Notes: generated by a model from the sequence alone, not told the origin. 6,473 bases of DNA from an uncultured Lachnospiraceae bacterium (GCA_900555195.1 USKC01000181.1:1-6473), one strand, 5' to 3'; shown: positions 1-6,275, numbered from the stretch's first letter. A program made the numbers and translations.

Positions 1-1
1 T

Positions 2-850
2 TCCGGTTTCCAGCATCAGTTCAGCATACGCGAGACCTATCCGCTGCATACGCATACCTTTTATGAATTCTTTCTGATCAATAAAGGAAAGGGGATCCAT
101 CGCATCAACGGGAGTTCCACGCTTCTGTCAGAAGGCTCCTTTGTGCTCATCCGTCCCTCTGACAGACATGGCTATGATTTTCTCAATCAATATGACCTGG
201 AATTAATTAACGTTTCTTTTCTTCCGGTTCATTTTGACCATATCTGCAGGCTGCTTGACTGTTCCAGCTCCCTCTTTACCCAACCCAATCTCTGTCCTCA
301 GCTGACCCTGAGGGAACCGGCTCTGTCTGACATCCGGGAAAAGATGCTGCGCATCGGCTCCCTGGAAAAAGGGGTAAAAAGAAAGCAGTACCTTTTATCC
401 GTACTGCCCTACTTTCTCTATCAGTTTCTTTCCGCCCTGCCCACGGCTCAAGCAAGCCCTCTGCCCGCCTGGCTCTCCGGGCTCGTCTCCCAGATGGAAA
501 AGCCGGAAAATTTTGTTGCGGGCCTTCCCAGGCTGATCGAACTGGCAAACCTTTCCCAGGAATATCTGACGCGCTCGTTTCAGCGCTATCTGAAGATGAC
601 GCCTACACAGTTCGTCAATCTGCGCCGGATGGAACTGGCTGCCACTCTGCTCGTGGACAAACGGATGGAAATCATCGACGTATGCCAGGAATGCGGTTTC
701 CATAACCTGGGGTATTTCTACCGCGTTTTCCAGAAGCAGTACGGCTGTTCCCCTGGACAATTTATCAAAAATTCTTCCGCGCCGTCCTCTGCCTTTCCCT
801 CCGTCCCGAGGGAGGACGAAGGGAAAGGTCTTCAGGCCGGCCGCAGTTAA
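2..850 (+). CDS. AraC-family transcriptional regulator, ChbR/CelD-like (5' end outside window)
   Basis: The frame is open from the left edge, so the gene is cut by the window; 282 residues are visible, and since such regulators are about 280-300 aa only a few N-terminal residues should be missing. The GTG at 143 is internal, because conserved cupin sequence precedes it. N-terminal part: a cupin-type sensor domain with HTHTFYEFFLI (about residues 16-26), GKGIHRING and a GSFVLIRPSDRHGYDF strand pair. C-terminal part (about residues 162-257): a double helix-turn-helix, the first around LIELANLSQEYLTRSFQRYL followed by MTPTQF, the second around IIDVCQECGFHNLGYFYRVF with the CSPGQFIKN end typical of AraC domains. 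ChbR-like proteins respond to sugars (chitobiose in E. coli), so a control role over the adjacent beta-mannosidase is a reasonable inference, although the genes are convergent and share no promoter. The 25-residue tail after the domain is unconserved-looking and is encoded by a hairpin. The family call is firm; the ligand is unknown. Confidence 0.93.
   Translation, partial: SGFQHQFSIRETYPLHTHTFYEFFLINKGKGIHRINGSSTLLSEGSFVLIRPSDRHGYDFLNQYDLELINVSFLPVHFDHICRLLDCSSSLFTQPNLCPQLTLREPALSDIREKMLRIGSLEKGVKRKQYLLSVLPYFLYQFLSALPTAQASPLPAWLSGLVSQMEKPENFVAGLPRLIELANLSQEYLTRSFQRYLKMTPTQFVNLRRMELAATLLVDKRMEIIDVCQECGFHNLGYFYRVFQKQYGCSPGQFIKNSSAPSSAFPSVPREDEGKGLQAGRS
792..828. repeat. Strong imperfect inverted repeat (possible 3'-end hairpin)
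   Basis: Bases 792-806 (CCTTTCCCTCCGTCC) pair with 814-828 (GGACGAAGGGAAAGG): 14 of 15 positions pair, one C/A mismatch at 801/819, with a 7-base loop. It lies inside the last codons of the AraC regulator, past its DNA-binding domain, and 19-55 bases beyond the stop codon of the convergent mannosidase. That position suits a terminator or 3'-end stabiliser for the mannosidase mRNA. There is no immediate T-run on either side (plus side TCTTC; the nearest T5 on the minus side is about 20 bases away), so intrinsic termination is uncertain. An 8-bp palindrome GGCCGGCC follows at 835-842. Confidence 0.75.
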
Positions 851-3384
851 CGGATGTCTATTACGCTCCTGATATGCAGCCCTTCCGGCTTTCCTTTCAG
901 GATCTTCACACGCTTTTCACCCGCGTTCATGTCAAAATAGTTGTCGGACAAAAGCATATCGTCCGCTTCATTGAGGATCTCAACCCCTCTCGCATAGGCC
1001 TGGGCGGTCACAACCAGCCAGTCTCCTTCCACACGGACAGAAAGCTTGGGATCCGCAAAGTGATACTGCTTCGGCGCACAGAAAATCACACAGCCGCTTG
1101 AAATGGGCTCCCCGGCTGCCGAACCGTTTTCCGGCGTGCCGCCTGTTTCTGTGTCCGCATAACATTCATAGCTCACATAGTCCTCATACAAGCGGGCATC
1201 CATGCAGTCCTGTTTCTCCAGCCAAACAGAGGAAAGTGCCGGAACCGTAACCATCTCCTGCCCCTGGCGCAGGATGCCTGAATGGCTGTCGCGCAGCGCC
1301 CATTCCACTCTCAGCTTCTGCTCCTGCATGCTTTCATTCGCCACGCACAGGTGGATGGATTTCTTCACTTCATAAGGCTGCGCATTGGGATTGGTATCCT
1401 GGGTGAGGACGCCTTCTTCCGCGCAGGAGATCATCACCGGAGCGAAAAACCGCTTCGCATAATAATGCAGCGCTTTCCAGCGGCCGTAATAATCAATGGA
1501 CGCCCAGCTTGCCACCGGCCAGCAGTCATTGAGCTGCCAGATAACCGTTCCCATGCATCTTCCGCGGTTTCTCCTGAAATGCTCCACGCCATATCTGATC
1601 GCTTCCGCCTGCAGAAGCTGGGAGGCGTAGAGCGTGGTGGAAAAGTCGGACGGATAAAGGAAGGTCTGCTCCATATAGTTCATGATCTTTCCGTTGGCGG
1701 ACGCATTCCTCTGATGCTTTTCCATCACATAGGAAAAGATATTCCGATCCTCCGGTTCTGTAAACGTCTCCACCGTCTTCAGGGACGGGAAGGACTGGAA
1801 ACCGAACTCCGATACATAACGGAAATAGAACTTCCTGTACTCCGTGATGGGCTTATTGCCATGCCATACATCCCAGTAGTGCACGTCTCCCCGGTCTTCC
1901 GCATTCGGCTCGTCGAAGTTTCCTCCTGAAGAAGGGCTGGCAGGCCAATAGAATGTGTTGGGATCGTATTGTTTCAGCACTTTGGGAAGGATGTACTCAT
2001 ACATCTTGATATAATCGCTCTTTTCCTTCGGGCGCGTCACCCATCCTTCTCCCTGATCTACGAACATTTCCATCTCATTGTTGCCGCACCACAGTCCCAG
2101 GGACGCATGATGACGGATGCGCTTGATATTGTCGATGAATTCCGCCGTAATATTCTCCTCGAATTCCTCCGTCAGATCGTATACCGCGCAGGCGAACATG
2201 AAATCTTCCCATACGATAAGGCCCAGTTCGTCACAGGCATCCCAGAACGCATCATAGGGATAATTGCCGCCTCCCCAGACGCGGATGCAGTTGAAATGTG
2301 CCATCTTCGCCTGAAGGAGCAGATCATAGGTTCTCTCCGGCGTCACCCTGGGCAGGATGTTATCCTCCGGAATGTAGTCGCCTCCCATCGCAAAAATCCG
2401 AACGCCGTTCACTTCATGGGCAAAGGATTCGCCGTATTCGTCCTTCTCAATATGTACCGTCATAGTGCGAAGGCCGATCCGCTTGCTCCAGGTATCCAGC
2501 ACTTCTCCTCCGGAAAGCAGTCTGACTTCCACCTGATAAAGCGGCTGATCTCCAAAACCGTTGGGCCACCACAGCTTGGGATCTGTGATTTCAACCGTAT
2601 CATCTCCTTCAGGCGCTCCGGAAATATATCCTCCCGTATATGTCCTTCCATCCGGAGCCGTCACGCATACCTGCCATTCGTATCCGGCAAGCCTTCCGTC
2701 GTCTTCTCCAAAAGACAGAATCCTCTCTTCAGCCGTCTTATCCACATCCACACGAAGCTGCAGCGTTACTTTCCCCGCCTCATGCTTCTGGGTGATATAC
2801 ACGCCGTCCAGCCGGGCCTGTGTGATCCCAAGCAGCTTCACATCTCTCCAGATGCCTGCATCAGGCAGGCGCGGGCCCCAGTCCCATCCGAACATGCAGT
2901 GCGCCTTTCTCAAGTAAGGGAACCCGCGCATGGCATCGCTGCTGCCCGCAATCGGCCTCTTTTCATATGCCTCTTCGATGAACCGTGTGGGGGAATGCAG
3001 TTCCACCTTCAGTTCATTCTCATCACGCAGCAGATCCTTGACGGAATACTCCCAGATACGATGCATATTCGCCGTCGTTCCAAGCAGCGTTCCATTCAGA
3101 TAGATATCCGCCAGGGTATCGATCCCGTCAAAATGCAGCAGCACCCTGTCGCAGCCGCCGAATCCTTCGTCCGCTTTAAAATGCATGCTGTAGGTAAAAT
3201 CATTCTGCATGATCTCAAGCGCTTTCAATTCATTGTCCCTGTAATAGGGATCTTCCATTTTTCCGTTATCCAGCAGATCCTGATAAACACTGCCGGGAAC
3301 CGTGGCGGGAAACGACTCTCCCGTCCCGTTTTGTGCCATTCTCCACTCACAGCCATCCGCGCTGTGAAGCCTTTGAATCAACAT
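847..3384 (-). CDS. Beta-mannosidase, glycoside hydrolase family 2
   Basis: Predicted to release beta-D-mannose from the non-reducing end of manno-oligosaccharides or N-glycan cores (EC 3.2.1.25) by a retaining mechanism. The 845 aa match the usual length of bacterial GH2 mannosidases. Domain order: N-terminal sugar-binding sandwich (about 1-190, with VPGSVYQDLLDNG near 29-41 and the mannosidase-typical FGWDWGPRLPDAGIWRDV at 165-182), Ig-like linker (about 195-305), TIM barrel (about 310-640) and C-terminal mannosidase Ig domain ending with LSDNYFDMNAGEKRV (812-826). Catalytic residues by motif: acid/base E437 in WCGNNEME and nucleophile E526 in SEFGFQS; VIWQLNDCWP (614-623) is also characteristic. 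No signal peptide, so it acts in the cytoplasm on imported oligosaccharides. The ATG at 3384 follows AGGAGG (3391-3396) with 6-base spacing. Its TAA overlaps the stop of the AraC gene. Beta-mannosidase is preferred over beta-glucuronidase or glucosaminidase because of NNE and WDWGPR. Confidence 0.95.
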   Translation of the reverse strand: MLIQRLHSADGCEWRMAQNGTGESFPATVPGSVYQDLLDNGKMEDPYYRDNELKALEIMQNDFTYSMHFKADEGFGGCDRVLLHFDGIDTLADIYLNGTLLGTTANMHRIWEYSVKDLLRDENELKVELHSPTRFIEEAYEKRPIAGSSDAMRGFPYLRKAHCMFGWDWGPRLPDAGIWRDVKLLGITQARLDGVYITQKHEAGKVTLQLRVDVDKTAEERILSFGEDDGRLAGYEWQVCVTAPDGRTYTGGYISGAPEGDDTVEITDPKLWWPNGFGDQPLYQVEVRLLSGGEVLDTWSKRIGLRTMTVHIEKDEYGESFAHEVNGVRIFAMGGDYIPEDNILPRVTPERTYDLLLQAKMAHFNCIRVWGGGNYPYDAFWDACDELGLIVWEDFMFACAVYDLTEEFEENITAEFIDNIKRIRHHASLGLWCGNNEMEMFVDQGEGWVTRPKEKSDYIKMYEYILPKVLKQYDPNTFYWPASPSSGGNFDEPNAEDRGDVHYWDVWHGNKPITEYRKFYFRYVSEFGFQSFPSLKTVETFTEPEDRNIFSYVMEKHQRNASANGKIMNYMEQTFLYPSDFSTTLYASQLLQAEAIRYGVEHFRRNRGRCMGTVIWQLNDCWPVASWASIDYYGRWKALHYYAKRFFAPVMISCAEEGVLTQDTNPNAQPYEVKKSIHLCVANESMQEQKLRVEWALRDSHSGILRQGQEMVTVPALSSVWLEKQDCMDARLYEDYVSYECYADTETGGTPENGSAAGEPISSGCVIFCAPKQYHFADPKLSVRVEGDWLVVTAQAYARGVEILNEADDMLLSDNYFDMNAGEKRVKILKGKPEGLHIRSVIDIR

Positions 3385-3472
3385 ACCCTTCCTCCTTTTC
3401 TGCTGCCAAACCCGTTTCCTTCCCTTCGCATCTGAAGGCGGCAGACGCGGGCTGCTTCATGGCTTTTTACCC

Positions 3473-3478
3473 GTTATA
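3473..3478 (-). promoter_or_regulatory. Candidate -10 box of the beta-mannosidase gene
   Basis: On the minus strand TATAAC (5 of 6 to TATAAT) lies about 90 bases before the mannosidase start. No recognisable -35 hexamer sits 16-18 bases upstream (the sequence there is AACGGG-like), as would be expected if the promoter depends on an activator. A second -10-like TATAGT is at 3534-3539, also without a -35. Which is used cannot be decided from sequence. Confidence 0.3.
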
Positions 3479-3518
3479 TTCAAAATAGCATGCGGCCCGT
3501 TTTTTTTCTTCCATTCCT

Positions 3519-3554
3519 TTGACCGCTTTTTACACTATATTGACCTCTTTTTTC
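3519..3554. promoter_or_regulatory. 21-bp-phased direct repeat, candidate AraC-type operator
   Basis: TTGACCGCTTTTTAC at 3519-3533 recurs as TTGACCTCTTTTTTC at 3540-3554, 13 of 15 identical, with a start-to-start distance of exactly 21 bp, two helical turns. AraC-family activators commonly bind tandem half-sites with this phasing (AraC I1-I2 is the classic case). It lies 135-170 bp upstream of the mannosidase start and about 40 bp upstream of the candidate -10 at 3473. The spacer is pyrimidine-rich, so a chance repeat of the T-runs is possible, but the TTGACC parts are not simple sequence. Assignment to the neighbouring regulator is inference. Confidence 0.45.
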
Positions 3555-3599
3555 TGTCCCTTTTTCCCGGCTTTTCATCTTGTTTCATCACATCCGCCC

Positions 3600-3629
3600 T
3601 CATATTTTCTTCCTTTTCTGTCCATACTA
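3600..3629 (+). promoter_or_regulatory. Sporulation (sigma-G-like) promoter of spoVAE
   Basis: The -35 candidate TCATA (3600-3604) and -10 candidate CATACTA (3623-3629) are 18 bases apart. The -10 matches the forespore sigma-G consensus (CATNHTA) fully; the -35 differs from GHATR only at the first base. Transcription would start near 3636, giving a leader of about 30 bases. The same sequence also resembles a mother-cell sigma-E promoter (TCATATT, then CATACTAT), but with a 16-base spacer, one longer than usual, and one -10 mismatch. Sigma-G is preferred because spoVA genes are known forespore genes. Confidence 0.6.
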
Positions 3630-3653
3630 TGGTCATACCCATACCGTAGGCGG

Positions 3654-3660
3654 AAAGGAG
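3654..3660 (+). promoter_or_regulatory. spoVAE: Ribosome binding site that fixes the spoVAE start
   Basis: AAAGGAG lies 6 bases before the ATG at 3667. The same frame is open further upstream to an ATG at 3580, but that ATG lies upstream of the candidate transcription start and the extra 29 residues do not resemble SpoVAE, so the ATG at 3667 is chosen. Confidence 0.85.
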
Positions 3661-3666
3661 AATTTC

Positions 3667-4023
3667 ATGGATTATTTGACAGCATTTCTAACGGGCGGCC
3701 TCATCTGCGCCCTGGTTCAGATTCTGATGGAAAAGACCAAACTGATGCCGGGGCGCATCATGGTACTCCTGGTCTGCACAGGCGCGGTTCTCGGCGCCGT
3801 CGGGATATACGAGCCATTTGTCGAATTCGCGGGCGCGGGTGCGAGCGTCCCCCTGCTCGGCTTTGGCAACACCCTGTTTCAGGGGGTGAAGGAAGCGGTG
3901 GATAAGGACGGTTTTCTGGGCCTGTTTTCCGGCGGATTTACAGCCGGCGCAACCGGATGCAGCGCGGCGCTCATCTTCGGTTACCTCGCTTCTTTGATTT
4001 TCAATCCGAAGATGAAGAAATAA
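3667..4023 (+). CDS. spoVAE: Stage V sporulation protein AE (SpoVA channel subunit)
   Basis: Small integral membrane protein of the SpoVA complex, which moves calcium-dipicolinic acid into the forespore and releases it during germination; it sits in the spore inner membrane. The 118 aa match the family length (about 115-120). It opens with MDYLTAFLTGGLICALVQ, then the helix pair IMVLLVCTGAVLGAVGIYEP, the family signature FAGAGASVPLLGFGNTL (about 54-70) and a last hydrophobic segment with GFLGLFSGGFTAGATGCSAALIFGYLASLIF (about 82-112), ending in a short basic tail. The order and the TKLMPGR loop fit SpoVAE (AEb) better than the related SpoVAC. The usual partners spoVAC and spoVAD are not beside it: both neighbours are on the other strand, so it is monocistronic and seems to have its own sigma-G-like promoter. 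Its last 23 bases overlap the 3' end of the convergent membrane peptidase gene, and I see no terminator for it. Confidence 0.93.
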   Translation: MDYLTAFLTGGLICALVQILMEKTKLMPGRIMVLLVCTGAVLGAVGIYEPFVEFAGAGASVPLLGFGNTLFQGVKEAVDKDGFLGLFSGGFTAGATGCSAALIFGYLASLIFNPKMKK

Positions 4024-5224
4024 GGGCCTCCCCTGCGGCCAGCATGGGGATGGGAAGCGCCGTGCCATCCTCCCCCGTAAAGTACAGGATTCCATCGTAA
4101 TATTCCAGCAAAAGCTGAACCACTCTGGAATAGCTCTTCATCCCATCCTCCACTCCATTGACCTTCAAAAGGCTTTCCGTCATCTGATTGGACGCAGCTT
4201 TCACCACAGCCGTCTCCACCACTGCCTTTTTCTCCACCTTTTCCCAGGCTTCATCCGTCAGGAAAATGTTGTCATACTTCACGCTTCTGGCCACTTCCGG
4301 ATGCGTTCTTTTATCCAGCGCATCAGAGCGGGACCGGTTAAACTCCTTTTCCACATAGTTCAGCACGCTCATGTATCCGCTGTAACGGAAAAAGGGATCT
4401 TCCGATTCGATGCAGGCCAGAAACCCGATGAAATTCGCATCATCTTCATAAATAATCCCTTTCAGATGGGCCAGCTCATGGCAGACCGTGGCAGGCGTAT
4501 TCACCACATACATACTGCTGTTATAGTTGGCTTCCATGGAAAACGGAAAATAATACCCCATCATATACTGCTGGCTCAGGAAATCGGAGGAAAGGATCTG
4601 CTTTGCCTCCGGATAATATCCGGACAGCTGATCGTAGGTCTCTCCCAGCTTCTGCATCGAGGCCACCGCGGTTCCTGTAATTGACTCTCCATAGACCAGG
4701 AACCCCGTCTCATCCCGTTCCATCTGTTCGGAGAGGGTATTCAGGTTCTCCACGATATGATCCCGCACCATGGCCAGTTCCCGATCCGTATAACTTTTCT
4801 GGGCCCGCTCCGGCATATATTTTTCATCGAATTCAGAGGCATGGTACAGGATAAAGCAGTTATAGGTCATAATAAAAAAGACGGCCAGCGCGATCCAGGC
4901 AAAGGCTTGATAAAAAACGCGGAAGATCTTCTTCATCCGCTCCCCATGCCAAAAGATACGCGCAGCCGCCACAAATACCGCCGCCACTATGAGAAACAGG
5001 CCGAGCACAAGCATCCATTCCCCAACTGAAAACGTAAAAACGCCCATCAGCCTGCCGTAAAGATTCACAGAAGCCGGGAACAAATATTCCACATGCCAGT
5101 CACAGAAAGCTTTGCTGTTCCATGCAACCAGGTTTACCGCTGCCGTAAGACACAGCAGAACCGTCCAGACACCCCATCCTCTTTTCCTCATCCAATTCCC
5201 CCGTTTCTTTCCTTTTCCCTCCAT
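4001..5224 (-). CDS. DUF3810-like membrane protein with HELAH zinc-peptidase motif
   Basis: 407 aa. Three hydrophobic helices near the N terminus (about 17-35, 67-90, 105-127) with a basic loop between the second and third (RIFWHGERMKKIFR), which predicts the large C-terminal part (from about 128) outside the membrane. That part carries HELAH at 249-253, a gluzincin-type HExxH motif (H249, E250, H253), within TPATVCHELAHLKGIIYEDDANFIGFLACIES; E260 or E273 is the likely third zinc ligand. This arrangement is the hallmark of the DUF3810 family, whose substrate is unknown to me. The first ATG (5224) has no good ribosome site; an alternative ATG at 5191, preceded by GGGGG with 6-base spacing and starting MRKRGWGVW, gives 396 aa and may be the true start, since the extra residues EGKGKKRGN are just translated purine-rich leader. 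It is convergent with spoVAE, overlapping by 23 bp. Activity as a protease is inferred from motif only. Confidence 0.85.
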   Translation of the reverse strand: MEGKGKKRGNWMRKRGWGVWTVLLCLTAAVNLVAWNSKAFCDWHVEYLFPASVNLYGRLMGVFTFSVGEWMLVLGLFLIVAAVFVAAARIFWHGERMKKIFRVFYQAFAWIALAVFFIMTYNCFILYHASEFDEKYMPERAQKSYTDRELAMVRDHIVENLNTLSEQMERDETGFLVYGESITGTAVASMQKLGETYDQLSGYYPEAKQILSSDFLSQQYMMGYYFPFSMEANYNSSMYVVNTPATVCHELAHLKGIIYEDDANFIGFLACIESEDPFFRYSGYMSVLNYVEKEFNRSRSDALDKRTHPEVARSVKYDNIFLTDEAWEKVEKKAVVETAVVKAASNQMTESLLKVNGVEDGMKSYSRVVQLLLEYYDGILYFTGEDGTALPIPMLAAGEALISSSSD

Positions 5225-5258
5225 ACCGCTTCAGACGGCATAACCGTTGATTCCTCTC

Positions 5259-5271
5259 ATAGTATTACTAT
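5259..5271. repeat. 13-bp perfect palindrome over a -10 box
   Basis: ATAGTA-T-TACTAT is a perfect inverted repeat around the central base 5265. It overlaps the candidate -10 hexamer of the DUF3810-like gene (5267-5272) and covers the expected start of transcription, a position suited to a repressor. It is AT-rich and short, so it may simply reflect the -10 sequence. Confidence 0.45.
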
Positions 5272-5295
5272 ACCGTCGCCGGATGAGGAAAACAA
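5267..5295 (-). promoter_or_regulatory. Candidate sigma-A promoter of the DUF3810-like gene
   Basis: On the minus strand TTGTTT (5290-5295) is followed after exactly 17 bases by TATAGT (5267-5272, 5 of 6 to consensus). Transcription would start near 5260, 36 bases before the ATG at 5224 or about 69 before the ATG at 5191. The -35 matches consensus at only 3 of 6 positions, so the promoter is probably weak or regulated. Confidence 0.45.
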
Positions 5296-5313
5296 CCGAA
5301 TCACAAAAAGGCT

Positions 5314-5327
5314 AGAAAACGTTTACA
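5314..5327. promoter_or_regulatory. Candidate cre site (CcpA/LacI-type operator)
   Basis: The minus strand reads TGTAAACGTTTTCT, matching the catabolite-response consensus TGWAANCGNTNWCA at every position but the last, with the central CG that LacI/GalR-family proteins require. It lies about 20 bp upstream of the -35 of the DUF3810-like gene, centred near -60 relative to its predicted start, and about 35 bp past the stop of the kinase gene. A site at -60 would fit activation more than blocking. No LacI-family gene is in the window. Confidence 0.5.
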
Positions 5328-5361
5328 AACAAGGGAATTGCGTTCATATTCCATTCACATT

Positions 5362-5892
5362 TCACAGAGGCCGTCCGGGATTTTCTTTTTGCGGAAGCAT
5401 TTCAACGATCTGCGCAACGATCTGCCTGATCTGTCTGCCTTCGCATTCCATCACAAGATCCGCATACTTTTCATAAAGCGGCACGCGTTCCGCATAGAGC
5501 CCTTCCAGGCTCTGCCCTTCTTTCAGCGCCACGCCGCGTTTCTTCAGGTCTCCGAGCCTTCCGGCGATCTCTTCACAGGACAGCTTCAGATATACGACGG
5601 TCCCTATCCGTTTCAGATGCTCCATGGCTTCTTTTCCGTATATGACGCTGCCGCCGGTGGCGATCACGCTGCGGCTGGCACGGATGGTTTGATTGATCTC
5701 ATTTTCCACCTGTAGGAAACCGGAAAGGCCCCGCTCGGTGATGATCTCGTGAAGCAGTTTTCCGATGGTCTCCTGAATGACCAGGTCGGAATCCACAAAG
5801 CGGTATCCCAGGTGCTTGGCCAGCACCACGCCCACGGTGCTCTTGCCGGCACCGGGCATGCCGATCAGGATAACATTATCCCTTCCGTCCAT
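5362..5892 (-). CDS. Shikimate-kinase-family P-loop kinase, atypical substrate site
   Basis: 176 aa, the usual shikimate kinase size. Walker A GMPGAGKST at 11-19, DSD at 34-36, TGGS at 79-82, lid arginine R119 and the RVPLYEKYAD motif (R136) are all present, so ATP-dependent phosphorylation of a small alcohol is likely, in the cytoplasm. Two substrate-site positions depart from true AroK: the arginine of the GFRxxE motif, which holds the shikimate carboxylate, is Leu60 (CTA codon) in GFLQVE, and the third glycine of GGG is Ser82. The frame also extends to a TTG at 5931, but the ATG at 5892 gives the normal N terminus and has GGGAGAG (5898-5904) 5 bases upstream. It starts 2 bp after the ridA stop, so the two are surely cotranscribed and probably translationally coupled. 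It would be annotated as shikimate kinase; I am sure of the family but not of the substrate. Confidence 0.9.
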   Translation of the reverse strand: MDGRDNVILIGMPGAGKSTVGVVLAKHLGYRFVDSDLVIQETIGKLLHEIITERGLSGFLQVENEINQTIRASRSVIATGGSVIYGKEAMEHLKRIGTVVYLKLSCEEIAGRLGDLKKRGVALKEGQSLEGLYAERVPLYEKYADLVMECEGRQIRQIVAQIVEMLPQKENPGRPL

Positions 5893-5894
5893 TC

Positions 5895-6275
5895 TCACTC
5901 TCCCAGATAGGCGATCACTTCCACCTCGCAAAGCACCGCTTTGGGAAGTTCCTTGACCGCCACACAGCTTCTTGCCGGCTTCTCGGTGAAATATTTCTCA
6001 TATACGCCATTGAATGCGGCAAAATCCTTCATATCCGCAAGGAAGCAGCTGGTCTTTACCACCTTGGAATAATCCGTTCCGGCTTCCTCCAGAATGGCTC
6101 CGATGTTCTTCATCACCTGTTCCGCCTGTTCCTCAATCCCCTGTGCTTCTATCTGGCCGTTCTCCGGATTGATCGGGATCTGCCCTGAAGCAAACAGGAA
6201 ATCACCTGCTGCAATCGCCTGAGAATACGGTCCAATCGCCGCCGGCGCCTTTGTCGTTGCAATTTTCTTCATCAT
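5895..6275 (-). CDS. ridA: RidA family 2-iminobutanoate/2-iminopropanoate deaminase
   Basis: Cytoplasmic trimeric enzyme that hydrolyses reactive enamines and imines released by PLP-dependent dehydratases, such as threonine dehydratase, to 2-keto acids and ammonia. The 126 aa match the family (about 125-130). Signatures: GPYSQA (15-20), LFASGQIPINP (27-37), the substrate-carboxylate arginine R102 in KPARSCVAV and E117 in the CEVEVIAYL end strand. Of the two adjacent ATGs, the one at 6275 is chosen because AAGGAGG (6284-6290) is 8 bases away from it and 11 from the next. It is first in a two-gene operon with the shikimate-kinase-like gene, 2 bp apart. The presence of the key arginine argues for a true RidA rather than an inactive Rid subgroup member. 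Confidence 0.95.
   Translation of the reverse strand: MMKKIATTKAPAAIGPYSQAIAAGDFLFASGQIPINPENGQIEAQGIEEQAEQVMKNIGAILEEAGTDYSKVVKTSCFLADMKDFAAFNGVYEKYFTEKPARSCVAVKELPKAVLCEVEVIAYLGE

Noticed and set aside
143..850. Regulator starting at the GTG at 143
   Set aside because: Conserved cupin-domain sequence continues in frame upstream to the window edge, so this would cut the sensor domain.
1282..1929. 215-codon plus-strand open frame
   Set aside because: Also antisense to the mannosidase, covering its catalytic barrel; no protein family features.
1969..3435. 488-codon open frame on the plus strand
   Set aside because: It is entirely antisense to the well-supported beta-mannosidase, has no recognisable domain and no ribosome site; it is a by-product of codon bias.
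3535..3603. 22-codon minus-strand frame (MRADVMKQDEK...) with AAGGAAG before its ATG, a possible leader peptide upstream of the mannosidase
   Set aside because: The spacer is purine-rich on this strand, so ribosome-site-like and Lys/Arg/Glu-rich frames arise easily; it also overlaps the phased repeat and lies upstream of the likelier -10 box.
4024..4060. GC-rich TCCCC/GGGGA pairing after spoVAE as a terminator
   Set aside because: Only 5 bp pair, no T-run, and the sequence is coding on the other strand.
5334..5352. GGAAT...ATTCC hairpin as terminator of the ridA-kinase operon
   Set aside because: Only 5 bp with a 9-base loop, and followed by CTTGTTTG, not a T-run; too weak to call.
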